A stretch of 38,026 nucleotides of DNA from Microcaldota archaeon (GTDB taxonomy: Archaea; Micrarchaeota; Micrarchaeia; Micrarchaeales; CABMGC01): NCBI GenBank assembly GCA_027449585.1, contig DAIDLJ010000003.1, forward strand, positions 1-38,026, read 5' to 3'. Below the pieces are notes generated by a model that saw only the letters and a program-made list of their open reading frames with translations, did not search any database and was not told the DNA's origin. This document shows positions 1 to 8,589 of the stretch, one piece after another (the first letter of the stretch is position 1; every line of letters starts with the position of its first letter). The translations under genes were made by a program, and so were the position numbers.

Positions 1-177
1 CTGGCGCTCAGAAACATGAGCATGCAGTTCGTTTATGACGGCTTTGAAATAAATAACAGCAGCAACGATTCGCTTAGCAATGACGCAGTGACACGATTCT
101 CCGCCCAGGCGTTCTCATTTGTAGGCATGAACTACAGCAAGGTGATAGATAGCAAGGCCAATATTGGAGGCACTTGA
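1..177 (+). CDS. C-terminal fragment of an unknown protein (5' end outside window)
   Basis: Frame 1 is open from the first base to a TGA at 175-177 and gives the last 58 residues of a protein (start LALRNMSMQF, end ANIGGT). The stretch is rich in Ser and Asn and has no membrane segment or motif I recognise. Because the window cuts it, start, length and function cannot be determined. It is followed by a 268-nt gap before the convergent MinD-like gene. That the frame is coding is an inference from its openness and ordinary composition. Confidence 0.5.
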   Translation: MALRNMSMQFVYDGFEINNSSNDSLSNDAVTRFSAQAFSFVGMNYSKVIDSKANIGGT

Positions 178-445
178 CATAATAGGATACAGAAAAGAAG
201 TATAAAACTGGGTAGAGTGCGCATAAAATTGCTTTGATTTAATGACACCAGTAGGGTTAAGGATGACCTGTAAGCTCCGCTATTATTTGCCATAAAACTG
301 CTCCCCAATTGTTGTTTCTAACGAACTGCGTGATTGTTTTATGCAATATATAGATATTTCTATGATTAGATAGGTTATTAATTCTAATCCAGAGGAGATG
401 ACGAGTGTTTTCCATAATTATGGTATGACTATATTGAACCTTTGC
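178..445. other. Intergenic stretch without a recognisable gene
   Basis: These 268 nt lie between two convergent genes. The region is AT-rich, has short TATA-like runs (for example near 200-210) and stops in all frames. I looked for tRNA, C/D-box RNA and short ORFs and found nothing convincing. The 3' ends of both flanking transcripts probably lie here. Confidence 0.4.
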
Positions 446-1240
446 TCATATCCTAAAGAATTTCCTTATCGCATCCAGAATGTTGGAGATAACACTGTTC
501 TTTGGCTCCACGGTTCTTGACATACTTGCACCCTTCTTAGCGGCGTAGAACCTTACCAGAATATTCATGGCTACTGAGAACGTAGACCTCGGAGCCATGA
601 TCATGATAGGTATATGCGATGACTCACTGAATTCGACCTTTGGATCCTCTGGTATTGATACTATCGACCTACCATCGTATCCTGATTCTATCTCTGTTGC
701 CGAGAGCTCGTATTTGTTGCCTCTAACTCTATTTATTATTAAGTTGTGCTGTAGATGGTGCTTATCATATATTTTTGAGAGGCGTATTGAGCTAGCTACC
801 GATGCCATTGCAGGAGTTGACACTATTAGTGCTTCGTTGTAGAGCTCTGGCACGGCAGATGGAGCGTATCCTGGAGGCGTATCTACTATTACAAAATCGT
901 AATCGCCCTCCTTGGTTATCTTTTTTATGAGGTTTTTCATCTCTTTGTCAGATGGATAATCCCTTGGGGTCTGTGTACCGGGAAGTATATCTATTCCACT
1001 GACATCATGCCGTACTATAACGCGCTTTAACGTAGCCTTATTATCCATGACTTCCGAAATGCCTATGTTGACCTCTTCTATTCCAAGAAAGAAGGATACT
1101 GCAGGAGAGATTACATCCGAGTCTACAAGTAGAACCTTGTAATTCAATAGGCCCAGCGCTGTCGCAAGATTCACGGCTATGGTTGTCTTTCCTACGCCGC
1201 CTTTTTGCGACGACACTCTTAAGAAAAATGGTTTGTTCAT
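446..1240 (-). CDS. MinD/ParA-family P-loop ATPase
   Basis: This is a 264-aa deviant-Walker ATPase of the MinD/ParA type. The N terminus carries the signature KGGVGKTT at residues 13-20, followed by VDSD near 40 and the switch-like VDTPPG at 119-124, as expected for an ATP-dependent dimerising positioning protein. The last ~17 residues (NSVISNILDAIRKFFRI) read as an amphipathic helix, resembling the membrane-targeting tail of MinD, so membrane association is inferred. No MinC, MinE or ParB partner lies beside it. FtsZ is encoded 18 kb away. TATA-like boxes lie upstream on the minus strand near 1265 and 1307. Family assignment is firm; a role in division, chromosome or surface-structure positioning is open. 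Confidence 0.85.
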   Translation of the reverse strand: MNKPFFLRVSSQKGGVGKTTIAVNLATALGLLNYKVLLVDSDVISPAVSFFLGIEEVNIGISEVMDNKATLKRVIVRHDVSGIDILPGTQTPRDYPSDKEMKNLIKKITKEGDYDFVIVDTPPGYAPSAVPELYNEALIVSTPAMASVASSIRLSKIYDKHHLQHNLIINRVRGNKYELSATEIESGYDGRSIVSIPEDPKVEFSESSHIPIMIMAPRSTFSVAMNILVRFYAAKKGASMSRTVEPKNSVISNILDAIRKFFRI

Positions 1241-1439
1241 AACGATTTCAACAGAGATTAATTATAGCACATTTAATACATGGCACATATGCACGTTAAT
1301 TTATATAAAGATTAAGGTAATTGTGCTGTGTTTACTAATTCCTCTCGATGTGCCAAAAACACTAAAAATCAGTCAGACGACAATAATTTTTATCAAGAAT
1401 CAGATGGCACAGTAATAATTAGTCAACATAGCAGGTAAT

Positions 1440-1525
1440 TGCGGGAGGTGAGATTTGAACTCACGTATCCACAAAGGAAACAGGCCCTGAACCTGTCGCA
1501 TTTGACCAAGCTCTGCCACCCCCGC
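1440..1525 (-). tRNA. tRNA-Leu (anticodon CAG)
   Basis: The reverse strand folds as a class II tRNA of 86 nt. The acceptor stem GCGGGGG pairs with CTCCCGC (one G-U) with discriminator A73. The anticodon loop TTCAGGG is closed by ACAGG/CCTGT and gives CAG. A long variable arm and the T-arm GTTCAAATC are present. The 3' CCA is not encoded. There is no intron. A TATA-like box sits ~30 nt upstream at 1551-1560. Confidence 0.93.
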
Positions 1526-1550
1526 ACGGCAGATTCTATTTGTTCAGAAA

Positions 1551-1560
1551 TAATATTAAA
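1551..1560. promoter_or_regulatory. TATA-like box shared by divergent tRNA-Leu and the YchF-type GTPase
   Basis: The sequence TAATATTAAA is the only good A/T box between the two divergent genes. Its centre lies ~30 nt from the tRNA-Leu 5' end on one side and ~35 nt from the TTG start of the GTPase on the other. Those distances fit an archaeal TATA element for both directions. The assignment rests on sequence and spacing only. Confidence 0.5.
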
Positions 1561-1589
1561 GCTCACGCACGATTAAGAATTGTGGTTTT

Positions 1590-2759
1590 TTGCTAATAGG
1601 AATAGTCGGAGCGCCAAACAAGGGCAAGAGCACCATCTTCTCTGCAATGACATCCCAGGACGTTGAGATAGCCGACTACGCCTTCACGACGATAAAGCCC
1701 AATCTTGGCGTGACTCACGCTTCGCACCCGTGCGCTGAAGCTGAACTAGGTGTGAAGTGCACGCCGAGGAACTCTGCATGCTCCGGCGGGATAAGGATGA
1801 TACCTGCAAACGTTATAGACGTAGCGGGGTTGGTGCCTGGAGCCCATCTTGGCAAGGGTAGGGGAAACCAGTTCCTAAACGACCTTGTGAGCGCAGATGT
1901 GCTTGTGCAGGTGGTGGACCTTAGCGGAAGGACCGACGAGAACGGAGCGCCATGCGAAGGCTGCGACCCTGCACTTGAGGTAAAGATGATACGCGATGAG
2001 ATGGCCGAGTGGCTCGCCGAGATAGTAATGAGGCACAAGAACACGCTCCTGCGCAGGCCTGATGGAGATGCGGCCATAGTCGAACTGCTCTCTGGTTTCA
2101 AGACGGATGTTGAACAGATAAGGAAGGCTGCAGAAAAGAGCGCAGTAATACTCTCAAATACCAACTGGGATAGGGAGATGGCAAGGAGGTTTGCACTGGT
2201 ACTTCTCTCTCTAAATAAGCCAATAATTGTTGCTGCAAACAAAGCTGACCAGGCAGCTGAAGGTGCGTACGAAGCGCTAAGGAAAAGGCTTGGGGATTCC
2301 GTCGTGATAAAATGCTCAGCTGCAATAGAGCTTGCGCTTGTGAAGGCCGCAAAGGCAGGGATCATAGACTACTCGCCCGGAGCAAAGGGCTTTAGCATAA
2401 TCAAGGAGACCAGCACCGAGCAGAAGAGGGCGCTGGAATATATGAATGGCTACTTAAAAGCAAACGGAGGAACAGGGGTGCAGGAGGTTGTCAACACTGC
2501 TGTCTTCGGGGCTCTTGACAACATAGTAGTCTATCCTGTGGAGGATGAGACGCACTACTCGGACCATTCCGGAAACGTGCTTCCCGATGCCATACTCATG
2601 AAGAGAGGATCTACGGCACAGGACCTTGCATTCAAGGTGCATAGCGACATAGGGAAGGGGATGAAGTACGCAGTGGACGCAAGGCGCAAGATCAGGGTTC
2701 AAAAGGAGTATGAGCTGCATGACGGCGACGTCATAAGGATAATTAGCACCGCTAAGTGA
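1590..2759 (+). CDS. ychF: YchF/Obg-family GTP/ATP-binding protein with TGS domain
   Basis: A 389-aa translation-associated GTPase of the archaeal YchF/Obg type. The G1 loop is GAPNKGKS (residues 7-14), G3 is DVAG at 77-80, and G4 is NKAD near 215. The cysteine-bearing segment at ~48-64 (HPCAE...VKCTPRNSAC) is typical of archaeal members, and a C-terminal TGS domain occupies ~310-389. These proteins bind nucleotide at the ribosome. The start is TTG, since no in-frame ATG or GTG precedes the P-loop. The A/T box at 1551-1560 is ~35 nt upstream. The Lys in NKGKS differs from the common NVGKS form. Confidence 0.9.
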   Translation: MLIGIVGAPNKGKSTIFSAMTSQDVEIADYAFTTIKPNLGVTHASHPCAEAELGVKCTPRNSACSGGIRMIPANVIDVAGLVPGAHLGKGRGNQFLNDLVSADVLVQVVDLSGRTDENGAPCEGCDPALEVKMIRDEMAEWLAEIVMRHKNTLLRRPDGDAAIVELLSGFKTDVEQIRKAAEKSAVILSNTNWDREMARRFALVLLSLNKPIIVAANKADQAAEGAYEALRKRLGDSVVIKCSAAIELALVKAAKAGIIDYSPGAKGFSIIKETSTEQKRALEYMNGYLKANGGTGVQEVVNTAVFGALDNIVVYPVEDETHYSDHSGNVLPDAILMKRGSTAQDLAFKVHSDIGKGMKYAVDARRKIRVQKEYELHDGDVIRIISTAK

Positions 2760-2767
2760 TTACTAAT

Positions 2768-3280
2768 TTATCCGACCTTCTTGAGGAAGGAGAGCAGTGC
2801 AAAGGATTCCAGCGTTGCGATAAATACCATTATCGGGACTACGATGTCCTGGGTGACAAGCGCCTCCTTTGAGACGTACTGCATCGTGAGATAGCTTACT
2901 ACCATGTAGATCACTATTATCGCTATCAGGTATACCAGCGAGGCATATATGCCGTTTAGAAGCCCTGCCTTGGTGGCGCTCTTTGCCGATGTCGCCTTCC
3001 TGCCGACATCTGACCCGATCATTGCACCGATTATCAGAGGCAAAACGACCATGCCTGGGAACTGGAGTATGAACCGTATGTAATTGTCCGAGAGAGTATA
3101 GGTAAAGGTGCCCTGCGCGATGAATGGAGTATCCGCAAGTATTATGTTAAGCACCACGGCTACCGAGAGCAGAAATATCCATACGAACATCGGCTCGTAT
3201 ATCCTTACGTCTCCCTGCATTCCGGATTTTCTTGGATGCTCTTCTTCATCCTCGGAGTCAGAGGAGACATTCTTTGCCAT
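2768..3280 (-). CDS. Hypothetical membrane protein, about four TM helices
   Basis: A 170-aa protein with an acidic hydrophilic N terminus (SSDSEDEEEHPRKSG) followed by about four hydrophobic segments near residues 30-49, 71-92, 108-133 and 145-166. I recognise no family or catalytic motif. It ends 8 nt from the stop of the convergent GTPase gene and lies divergent from the Sec61-beta gene. An integral membrane location is well supported; a function is not. Confidence 0.65.
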   Translation of the reverse strand: MAKNVSSDSEDEEEHPRKSGMQGDVRIYEPMFVWIFLLSVAVVLNIILADTPFIAQGTFTYTLSDNYIRFILQFPGMVVLPLIIGAMIGSDVGRKATSAKSATKAGLLNGIYASLVYLIAIIVIYMVVSYLTMQYVSKEALVTQDIVVPIMVFIATLESFALLSFLKKVG

Positions 3281-3374
3281 GAATCTGATTTATATCCAAA
3301 GATTAAAAGGTTTTGTGCATGCAGCGCAATGGAAACATTTTAAATGTTTTGACACAGATAATGATTTGGTTGAA

Positions 3375-3530
3375 ATGGCATCATTGAACACTCCGCAGTC
3401 GCAGGCAGGCGTACTTAGCTTCTACGATGCGCCTGAAAGAGGACCGCAGCTCAATGTCAAGATCTTCCTCGCAGTAGTTGTCATATTCATAGTGCTTGTG
3501 CTGGTCCTTGACCATGCAGCAATAGCCTGA
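3375..3530 (+). CDS. secG: Preprotein translocase subunit Sec61-beta (SecG)
   Basis: A 51-aa tail-anchored protein: a short hydrophilic N terminus containing GVLSFYDAPE, then one C-terminal membrane helix (~29-46), as in archaeal Sec61-beta, the small third subunit of the SecYEG/Sec61 channel. The ORF-track entry begins at 3108, but the extra 89 residues overlap the divergent membrane gene. I chose the ATG at 3375, which starts MASLNTPQ and lies ~25-30 nt downstream of the TATA-like TTTTAAATG near 3340. It converges on the AbrB-type gene with only 5 nt between them. Confidence 0.85.
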   Translation: MASLNTPQSQAGVLSFYDAPERGPQLNVKIFLAVVVIFIVLVLVLDHAAIA

Positions 3531-3535
3531 CGCTT

Positions 3536-4438
3536 TTAGGCTATTGAGAAGAGCTCCTTCTTCCTCTCCATCACGTCGCCACTCTCGGAGAGTATGCAGA
3601 GTATCCCACGGGCCCCCTCCTCATCCATGCCCAACTCCTTGGATATGTCAGCAAGCTTGTAGCTCCTCTCCCTTAGCTTCTTTAGTATGCTCTGGGCGTA
3701 CTTGTCGAAATAGGTCCTTGAGAGTATGTAGAACTCGCGGTTCTTGCTAAACGACCTTGTGCCAAGCACCTGCCCGTGCCTTATGCTCTGCTCAAGGAGC
3801 AACGAGACCTTGCTAGCCTCGGCCTCTGTCTGGAGCACAATGAATCCGTTCTTTTGAAGGTCTGCGATGCTGTCATCCTGGCCTGGCTGCGGCGCTGCCT
3901 TTGGAACGACGAAGTTGTATGGCTCCTCCTTCGCAGGAGGCCTCTTTCTCATCAGGAAGCGGTCATATATGCTCTTTGGTATGCTGTAGTGGTCCTTTCC
4001 ATCTTTTCCCTTGAACCTGCCAACCGCACTGTTGGCTACCAGCTTCTGGAAGACCTTCCTTTCGGATTCATTTAGTATTTTAAGTATGCTCTCCTGCGTA
4101 CGGTTCTCGTAGCGGATTGTGTCGAGCTTCCTAAGTACGCTAAGCTCCTCCTGCGAAGGTTGATACTGGCCTTCAACTAATGCTGGAGAGAAACTTGCAG
4201 CCTGCCTGGCAGGAGACCTTGCCTCTTCAGGTTTTGGCTGGCCCTGCAGCATGCTTACTATGTCGGAATTCTTTAGGAAGAGAAACGACTTGTTCTCCGC
4301 CTTGAAGAAGCCCACCTCGTCGCCGTCCTTTATCTTGAGCGAGCTTATCACGTCGAGCGGCAGGTATATGACTAGCTTACCGTTCTTTGATTTGTATACC
4401 TTTACTATAGAAACACCAGCAGGTATTAAACCTTGCAA
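3536..4438 (-). CDS. AbrB/SpoVT-domain regulator with C-terminal helical domain
   Basis: A 300-aa protein. Residues ~11-55 (VKVYKSKNGKLVIYLP, then SLKIKDGDEVGFF) match the swapped-hairpin AbrB/SpoVT DNA-binding fold. A Pro/Gln-rich linker and a long alpha-helical region follow, with a likely winged-helix element near the end (KKLRERSYKLADISKELGM). DNA binding and a regulatory role are inferred from the fold. The start is read as TTG at 4438, ~24 nt from the A/T box at 4458-4466, implying a nearly leaderless transcript. Target genes are not evident. Confidence 0.7.
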   Translation of the reverse strand: MQGLIPAGVSIVKVYKSKNGKLVIYLPLDVISSLKIKDGDEVGFFKAENKSFLFLKNSDIVSMLQGQPKPEEARSPARQAASFSPALVEGQYQPSQEELSVLRKLDTIRYENRTQESILKILNESERKVFQKLVANSAVGRFKGKDGKDHYSIPKSIYDRFLMRKRPPAKEEPYNFVVPKAAPQPGQDDSIADLQKNGFIVLQTEAEASKVSLLLEQSIRHGQVLGTRSFSKNREFYILSRTYFDKYAQSILKKLRERSYKLADISKELGMDEEGARGILCILSESGDVMERKKELFSIA

Positions 4439-4457
4439 TAATATATACGGATAGCAA

Positions 4458-4466
4458 TTATAAAAG
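4458..4466. promoter_or_regulatory. TATA-like box shared by the AbrB-type gene and nnrD
   Basis: ATTATAAAA is the only strong A/T box in the 45-nt gap between these divergent genes. It lies ~22-24 nt from the TTG start on the minus strand and ~22 nt from the ATG at 4484 on the plus strand. Both transcripts would therefore be nearly leaderless and share one core promoter. Confidence 0.5.
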
Positions 4467-4483
4467 CATTTGGCGTGCGGGAC

Positions 4484-5356
4484 ATGTCTGGTAAATACGA
4501 GCTTCTTGGCAGGAGAGATCTTGACGCAGCATCAAGGCCGCTGCGCCTTTATGCAGACAAGCGTGAACGAGGTACTGCGCTTATAGTAGGCGGGAGCTCG
4601 AGGTTCCACGGCGCGCCGGTCCTTGCTTCACTTGCTGCGCTGCGCACTGGCGCAGGATACGTAAAGACGTTTGTGCCTGGGGCGGTTGTTGACCCTGTGC
4701 GCAGGCTCTCCCCAAATATAATAGTCGCAGCGCTTGGAACAAGGCAGATACGCTTCAATAGAGAGATAAAAAAGGAGATAGCAAGGTCTAATGCCATTGC
4801 CATTGGTATGGGGATTGGGATTGAGAGTTCTGCTCTATCCTGCTCCAGGAGAATAATAGATAGCAGCATAGGAAACAAAAAGACAGTCGTGGTTGATGCG
4901 GATGCGCTCAGGGCACTGGGTGATATCGGATTCTCTGCGCGCAATGGGTCAATAATAGCAACCCCTCACGATGGAGAGTTTCGCATGATCACAGGCGCAA
5001 GGCCGTCGACCGACTTTTCAGCGCGTATAAAGGACGCTGCATCTCTTGCAGCCAAAAAAGGCATCGTAGTCGTATTAAAGGGCCACAAGACGATAGTTAC
5101 TGACGGGGAGAGGACGAGAGTGTGCAGGCCCAGTAGCGCGGCGCTTGCTACGATGGGCTCCGGGGATGTGCTTTCAGGGATAATATGCGGGTACGCAGCT
5201 CAAGGGGCGACGGCCTTCCAAGCTGCATGCGCAGGAGTCTATCTGCATGCTGCCATAGGCGATAGACTTGCAAAGAAGATGGGCGTGCACGTAATAGCTG
5301 CTGATCTTGTTGATGCAATACCACTAGCTATAAAAGAGTTTGATAAGAGTTATTGA
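4484..5356 (+). CDS. nnrD: ADP/ATP-dependent NAD(P)H-hydrate dehydratase
   Basis: A 290-aa YjeF C-terminal/ribokinase-like enzyme that repairs damaged (hydrated) NADH and NADPH using ADP or ATP. Recognisable blocks are GGSSRFHGAPVLASLAALRTGAG near the start, VVDADALRAL mid-protein, TPHDGEF, VLKGHKT and the nucleotide-site motif MGSGDVLSGI. Many archaeal versions carry an N-terminal NnrE epimerase domain; this one does not. I chose ATG 4484 over GTG 4475 because it sits at the expected leaderless distance from the TATA box. It ends 9 nt before the ATG of the HD gene, consistent with an operon through argS. Confidence 0.88.
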   Translation: MSGKYELLGRRDLDAASRPLRLYADKRERGTALIVGGSSRFHGAPVLASLAALRTGAGYVKTFVPGAVVDPVRRLSPNIIVAALGTRQIRFNREIKKEIARSNAIAIGMGIGIESSALSCSRRIIDSSIGNKKTVVVDADALRALGDIGFSARNGSIIATPHDGEFRMITGARPSTDFSARIKDAASLAAKKGIVVVLKGHKTIVTDGERTRVCRPSSAALATMGSGDVLSGIICGYAAQGATAFQAACAGVYLHAAIGDRLAKKMGVHVIAADLVDAIPLAIKEFDKSY

Positions 5357-5365
5357 GTGAGTGCA

Positions 5366-6640
5366 ATGGCTCTTGAGATTAAGAAGCAGATATACGACAG
5401 CGTGCACGGCTACATAGGCCTTACGGAGACGGAGCTGAAGGTGATAAATAGCCCACTCTTCCAGAGGCTAAAGAGCATAACCTGCCTGGGCACTGTCAAT
5501 TTCGTCTACCCTGGAGCGACCAACAACAGGCTGGAGCACAGCCTCGGCACAATGTTCATGATGCAGCAGTTTCTCTCGCACGTGCGCGTGAACGGCAGCA
5601 TAGTAGATGACAAGGATACGGTGCAGAGAATGCGGCTCGCTGCTCTGCTCCACGACATCGGCCATTATCCGCTATCTCACACGACGGAGCACGTTATAAT
5701 GAAGAAACTCGGCGGAAGGAGCCATGAGGAGTTCGGCAAGCAGATGATAAAGAGGTTCTTCTCCGAGGAGCTTTCTGGATACGACATGGAGGAGATAACC
5801 AAGACCATAAGCGGCGGAGAGGGAGGAGACATGGGCATGCTGCTCTCGTCTGCCTTCGATGCGGACAAGGCAGACTATCTACTAAGGGATGCCTACCACA
5901 CCGGAGTCGGATATGGGAATGTTGGCATACAGAGGCTGATAAGGATAGCCTCATTTGATAAGGGCAGGATAATATTCGACAAGGACGAGGCCGCAGTAGA
6001 GAGCTTCCTACTAGGCAGATACCACATGTTTAGGTCGGTATATCACCATAAGACCAGCGTAGCCTTCGAGCTTATGATAGAGCGCATATTCGAGCTGCTT
6101 GTGCAGGAGGGAAGAATAAAGCACCCAAACGACCTCTATGAATCCGGAGACGAGATGGACCTGCTCGCATATGACGACCACATGCTATACGCGTCTATGC
6201 ACAACTACCTAAGTGGCGGATCCAACGCATTCCTAAAGGAGCTAATACGCATGTTCCTGCTTAGAAAGCCGATATCGGTTGCTTACATAAATCCTCTCCC
6301 GGAGGACGTAGAGGACACATCCGAAGAGAACAAAATGATAAAGGAGATGACCTACAATGATGCACGGATAAAGGATTTCTCCTCGAGGATGGGGATAGAT
6401 GACGCCGGCTGGATCTTCCCGGTCTATCTCAGGCCGCTGGGCATAATAGACGACAAGTCTCCGATATACATAAGGGACAGGGGATCGGTCAGCAACATAC
6501 TAAAGAGCAACGGATTGGTAATGCAGATGATAGGAAAGAAGAAGCTCTACGATGCAAGGATCTATACGCACCCAAAGTACAAGGTGAGGCTGTCCAAGGC
6601 GATGTCGGCTCTTAAGAGTGATTCTGATGGAGTCTCCTAG
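5366..6640 (+). CDS. HD-domain phosphohydrolase (COG1078/dNTPase-like)
   Basis: A 424-aa HD-superfamily metal-dependent phosphohydrolase. LEHSLGT and LLHDIGHYPLSHTTEH supply the H...HD motif, and DADKADYLLRDAYHTGV supplies the distal Asp and the family's signature block. Relatives include dGTPase and SAMHD1-like dNTP triphosphohydrolases; the actual nucleotide substrate is not evident here. An in-frame GTG at 5357 abuts the nnrD stop, but ATG 5366 (MALEIKKQIYDSVHG) matches the usual N terminus. The 3' end overlaps the argS start by 14 nt, so translational coupling is likely. Confidence 0.87.
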   Translation: MALEIKKQIYDSVHGYIGLTETELKVINSPLFQRLKSITCLGTVNFVYPGATNNRLEHSLGTMFMMQQFLSHVRVNGSIVDDKDTVQRMRLAALLHDIGHYPLSHTTEHVIMKKLGGRSHEEFGKQMIKRFFSEELSGYDMEEITKTISGGEGGDMGMLLSSAFDADKADYLLRDAYHTGVGYGNVGIQRLIRIASFDKGRIIFDKDEAAVESFLLGRYHMFRSVYHHKTSVAFELMIERIFELLVQEGRIKHPNDLYESGDEMDLLAYDDHMLYASMHNYLSGGSNAFLKELIRMFLLRKPISVAYINPLPEDVEDTSEENKMIKEMTYNDARIKDFSSRMGIDDAGWIFPVYLRPLGIIDDKSPIYIRDRGSVSNILKSNGLVMQMIGKKKLYDARIYTHPKYKVRLSKAMSALKSDSDGVS

Positions 6641-8531
6641 CGAGAGCGTAAGGCTCTGGTTCGCCTCTGCTATAGCTGCAGTGGTAGAGAAGAAGTATCC
6701 AGGATCAGGCATAGACAATGCGCAGGTGCTTAATTCAATCTCCGTTCCAAAGAAGGAGTTCGGTGACCTAAGCAGCTCAATTGCAATAAGGCTCTCGAAG
6801 ATTGCAAAGAAGAGCCCGAGAGAGATCGCATCGGAGATATCCACTGCGCTTGAGAGGACTGACCTTGTCAAGGAAGTCTTGGAAGCTGGAGGATATGTAA
6901 ACCTGATGCTCGATGAACAGAAATATTCAAAGATAGTATTTGATGCAGTAAATACGGCGGGCAAAAAGTACGGTGCGAACCATGACGGGAATGGCCGCAC
7001 TGTGCTCATAGAGTTTCCCGCAGTCAATCCTAACAAGCCCTGGCACATAGGCCATCTAAGGAACGCGCTTTTGGGGGACTCGATATCGCGCATACTGGAC
7101 TTTTGCTCCTATAACGTAGAGAGGGAAGACTACATAGATGACCTCGGGCTTCAGATAGCCGAGATAGTCTGGGGAAGCAGGAATCTGCCGCAGGAGCCTG
7201 TCAACAAGAAATTCGACCAGTGGCTAGGGGAGCAGTACGTCAAGGTAAATAGGATGATGGAGGAGAGGAATGCCAAGGCAGAGATATCAGAGGTACTTAA
7301 GAGGATGGAGGAGCCTGGAACGTTGGAGGCGGTGGCAGCGCGCGACATGTCGATGAAGTGCGTGAGAGCGCAGTATGAGACTGCTGCGGCTTATGGGATA
7401 TATCACGATGTAATGGTCTGGGAGAGCGACATCGTGCATGCCAAGCTCCTGGATAAGGCGCTTAAGATAGGTATTGACTCTGGCGCGCTGGAAAGACCGG
7501 CGCAAGGCAAGAACGCCGGATGCCTTGTCATGAACCTTGACAAGGCGCGTGAGTTCGGCAAGGCCTTCGAGAATCCTAACGAGCATGAAAAGGTGATAGT
7601 TAGAAGCGACGGCACTGCGACGTACGTTGCAAAGGACATGGCTTTCCACATGTGGAAGCTGGGCATACTCGATGCAGACTTCAGGTATGCAAACCTCGGA
7701 ATGCAGGCAAACGGCGTGGCGCTTTATTCGACTGCAAGTAAAGGAGAGGAGATGGACTTTGGCAGGGCTGACATTGTCGTAAACATCATAGGATCCGCGC
7801 AAAAGTATCCGCAGCTTATACTCAAAGCCATGCTGAGCCTGGCAGGATATCCCAAGAAGGCTGCAAGCATAGTCCACGTGGCGTATGGAGAGGTGAGCGT
7901 GGATTCGGGATCGCTTAGCGGAAGAAGCGGTGGCTGGATGGGAGAAGAGAAGGCATACACCGCAGACGTACTGCTTGAAGAGGCGCAGAAGAAGGCGCTT
8001 GAAGCCACGGAGAAGAGCAAGAAGATAGATGATAGCAGCAAGATAAGCAGCATATCCCAGGAGATAGGCAAGGCGGCGATAAAGTTCGAGTACCTAAGGG
8101 TCTCGCCTGAAAAACCGGTTGTCTTCTCATGGAGCAGCGCGCTGAACTTCGAGGGAAACAGCGGCCCCTACTGCATGTACTCCTACGCCAGAGCTGGCAG
8201 AATACTAAAGAAGGGAGGGTATTCTGGAATGGCTAAGCGGCAGGATTCCGATCTGATTTACAAGTCTGCGACAAGAGGCCAGGATTTCGAACTCGTCAAG
8301 CTCATAGGCGGCGCGGGCGAGGTGGTGAAGAAGGCGGCGGCAGGGTATACCACAAGCGTAATTGCGGATTATGTTATAGACCTTACATCTACGTTTAGCA
8401 GATTCTATGAGAGCATGCACGTGCTTGGAGACGAGTCCAAGGAGTACCGCATGGAGCTTGTGCACATTTACATGACGACGCTCTCAAACATGCTTGCACT
8501 GCTAGGCATAGGTACGGTTGATGAGATGTAG
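6627..8531 (+). CDS. argS: Arginyl-tRNA synthetase
   Basis: A 634-aa class I aminoacyl-tRNA synthetase charging tRNA-Arg. It has the N-terminal Arg-specific (Add-1) region at ~1-100, the HIGH motif in NPNKPWHIGHLRNA (~134-147), a catalytic core to ~450, and the C-terminal DALR anticodon-binding domain with the typical ending LLGIGTVDEM. The position equivalent to the KMSKS/MSSRKG loop reads SVDSGSLSGRSGG, so the loop lacks the usual lysine pattern. ATG 6627 is preferred to GTG 6618. Two tRNA-Arg genes lie in this window. Confidence 0.95.
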   Translation: MESPSESVRLWFASAIAAVVEKKYPGSGIDNAQVLNSISVPKKEFGDLSSSIAIRLSKIAKKSPREIASEISTALERTDLVKEVLEAGGYVNLMLDEQKYSKIVFDAVNTAGKKYGANHDGNGRTVLIEFPAVNPNKPWHIGHLRNALLGDSISRILDFCSYNVEREDYIDDLGLQIAEIVWGSRNLPQEPVNKKFDQWLGEQYVKVNRMMEERNAKAEISEVLKRMEEPGTLEAVAARDMSMKCVRAQYETAAAYGIYHDVMVWESDIVHAKLLDKALKIGIDSGALERPAQGKNAGCLVMNLDKAREFGKAFENPNEHEKVIVRSDGTATYVAKDMAFHMWKLGILDADFRYANLGMQANGVALYSTASKGEEMDFGRADIVVNIIGSAQKYPQLILKAMLSLAGYPKKAASIVHVAYGEVSVDSGSLSGRSGGWMGEEKAYTADVLLEEAQKKALEATEKSKKIDDSSKISSISQEIGKAAIKFEYLRVSPEKPVVFSWSSALNFEGNSGPYCMYSYARAGRILKKGGYSGMAKRQDSDLIYKSATRGQDFELVKLIGGAGEVVKKAAAGYTTSVIADYVIDLTSTFSRFYESMHVLGDESKEYRMELVHIYMTTLSNMLALLGIGTVDEM

Positions 8532-8589
8532 AGCAAGGAGTAGCAGAAAAACATTAAGAAGGTATTATCAGGTTTAATTCTACAGACCG

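Noticed and set aside
240-300. Possible C/D-box-like small RNA (ATGAC-type motifs in the 178-445 gap)
   Set aside because: No proper C/C' and D/D' boxes at the right spacing and no terminal stem.
567-842. Plus-strand ORF inside the MinD-like gene
   Set aside because: It is an antisense shadow with no domain; the minus-strand frame has a complete P-loop ATPase.
3108-3374. N-terminal extension of the Sec61-beta ORF in the track
   Set aside because: The extra residues overlap the divergent membrane gene and its promoter and do not look like Sec61-beta, which is naturally ~50-60 aa.
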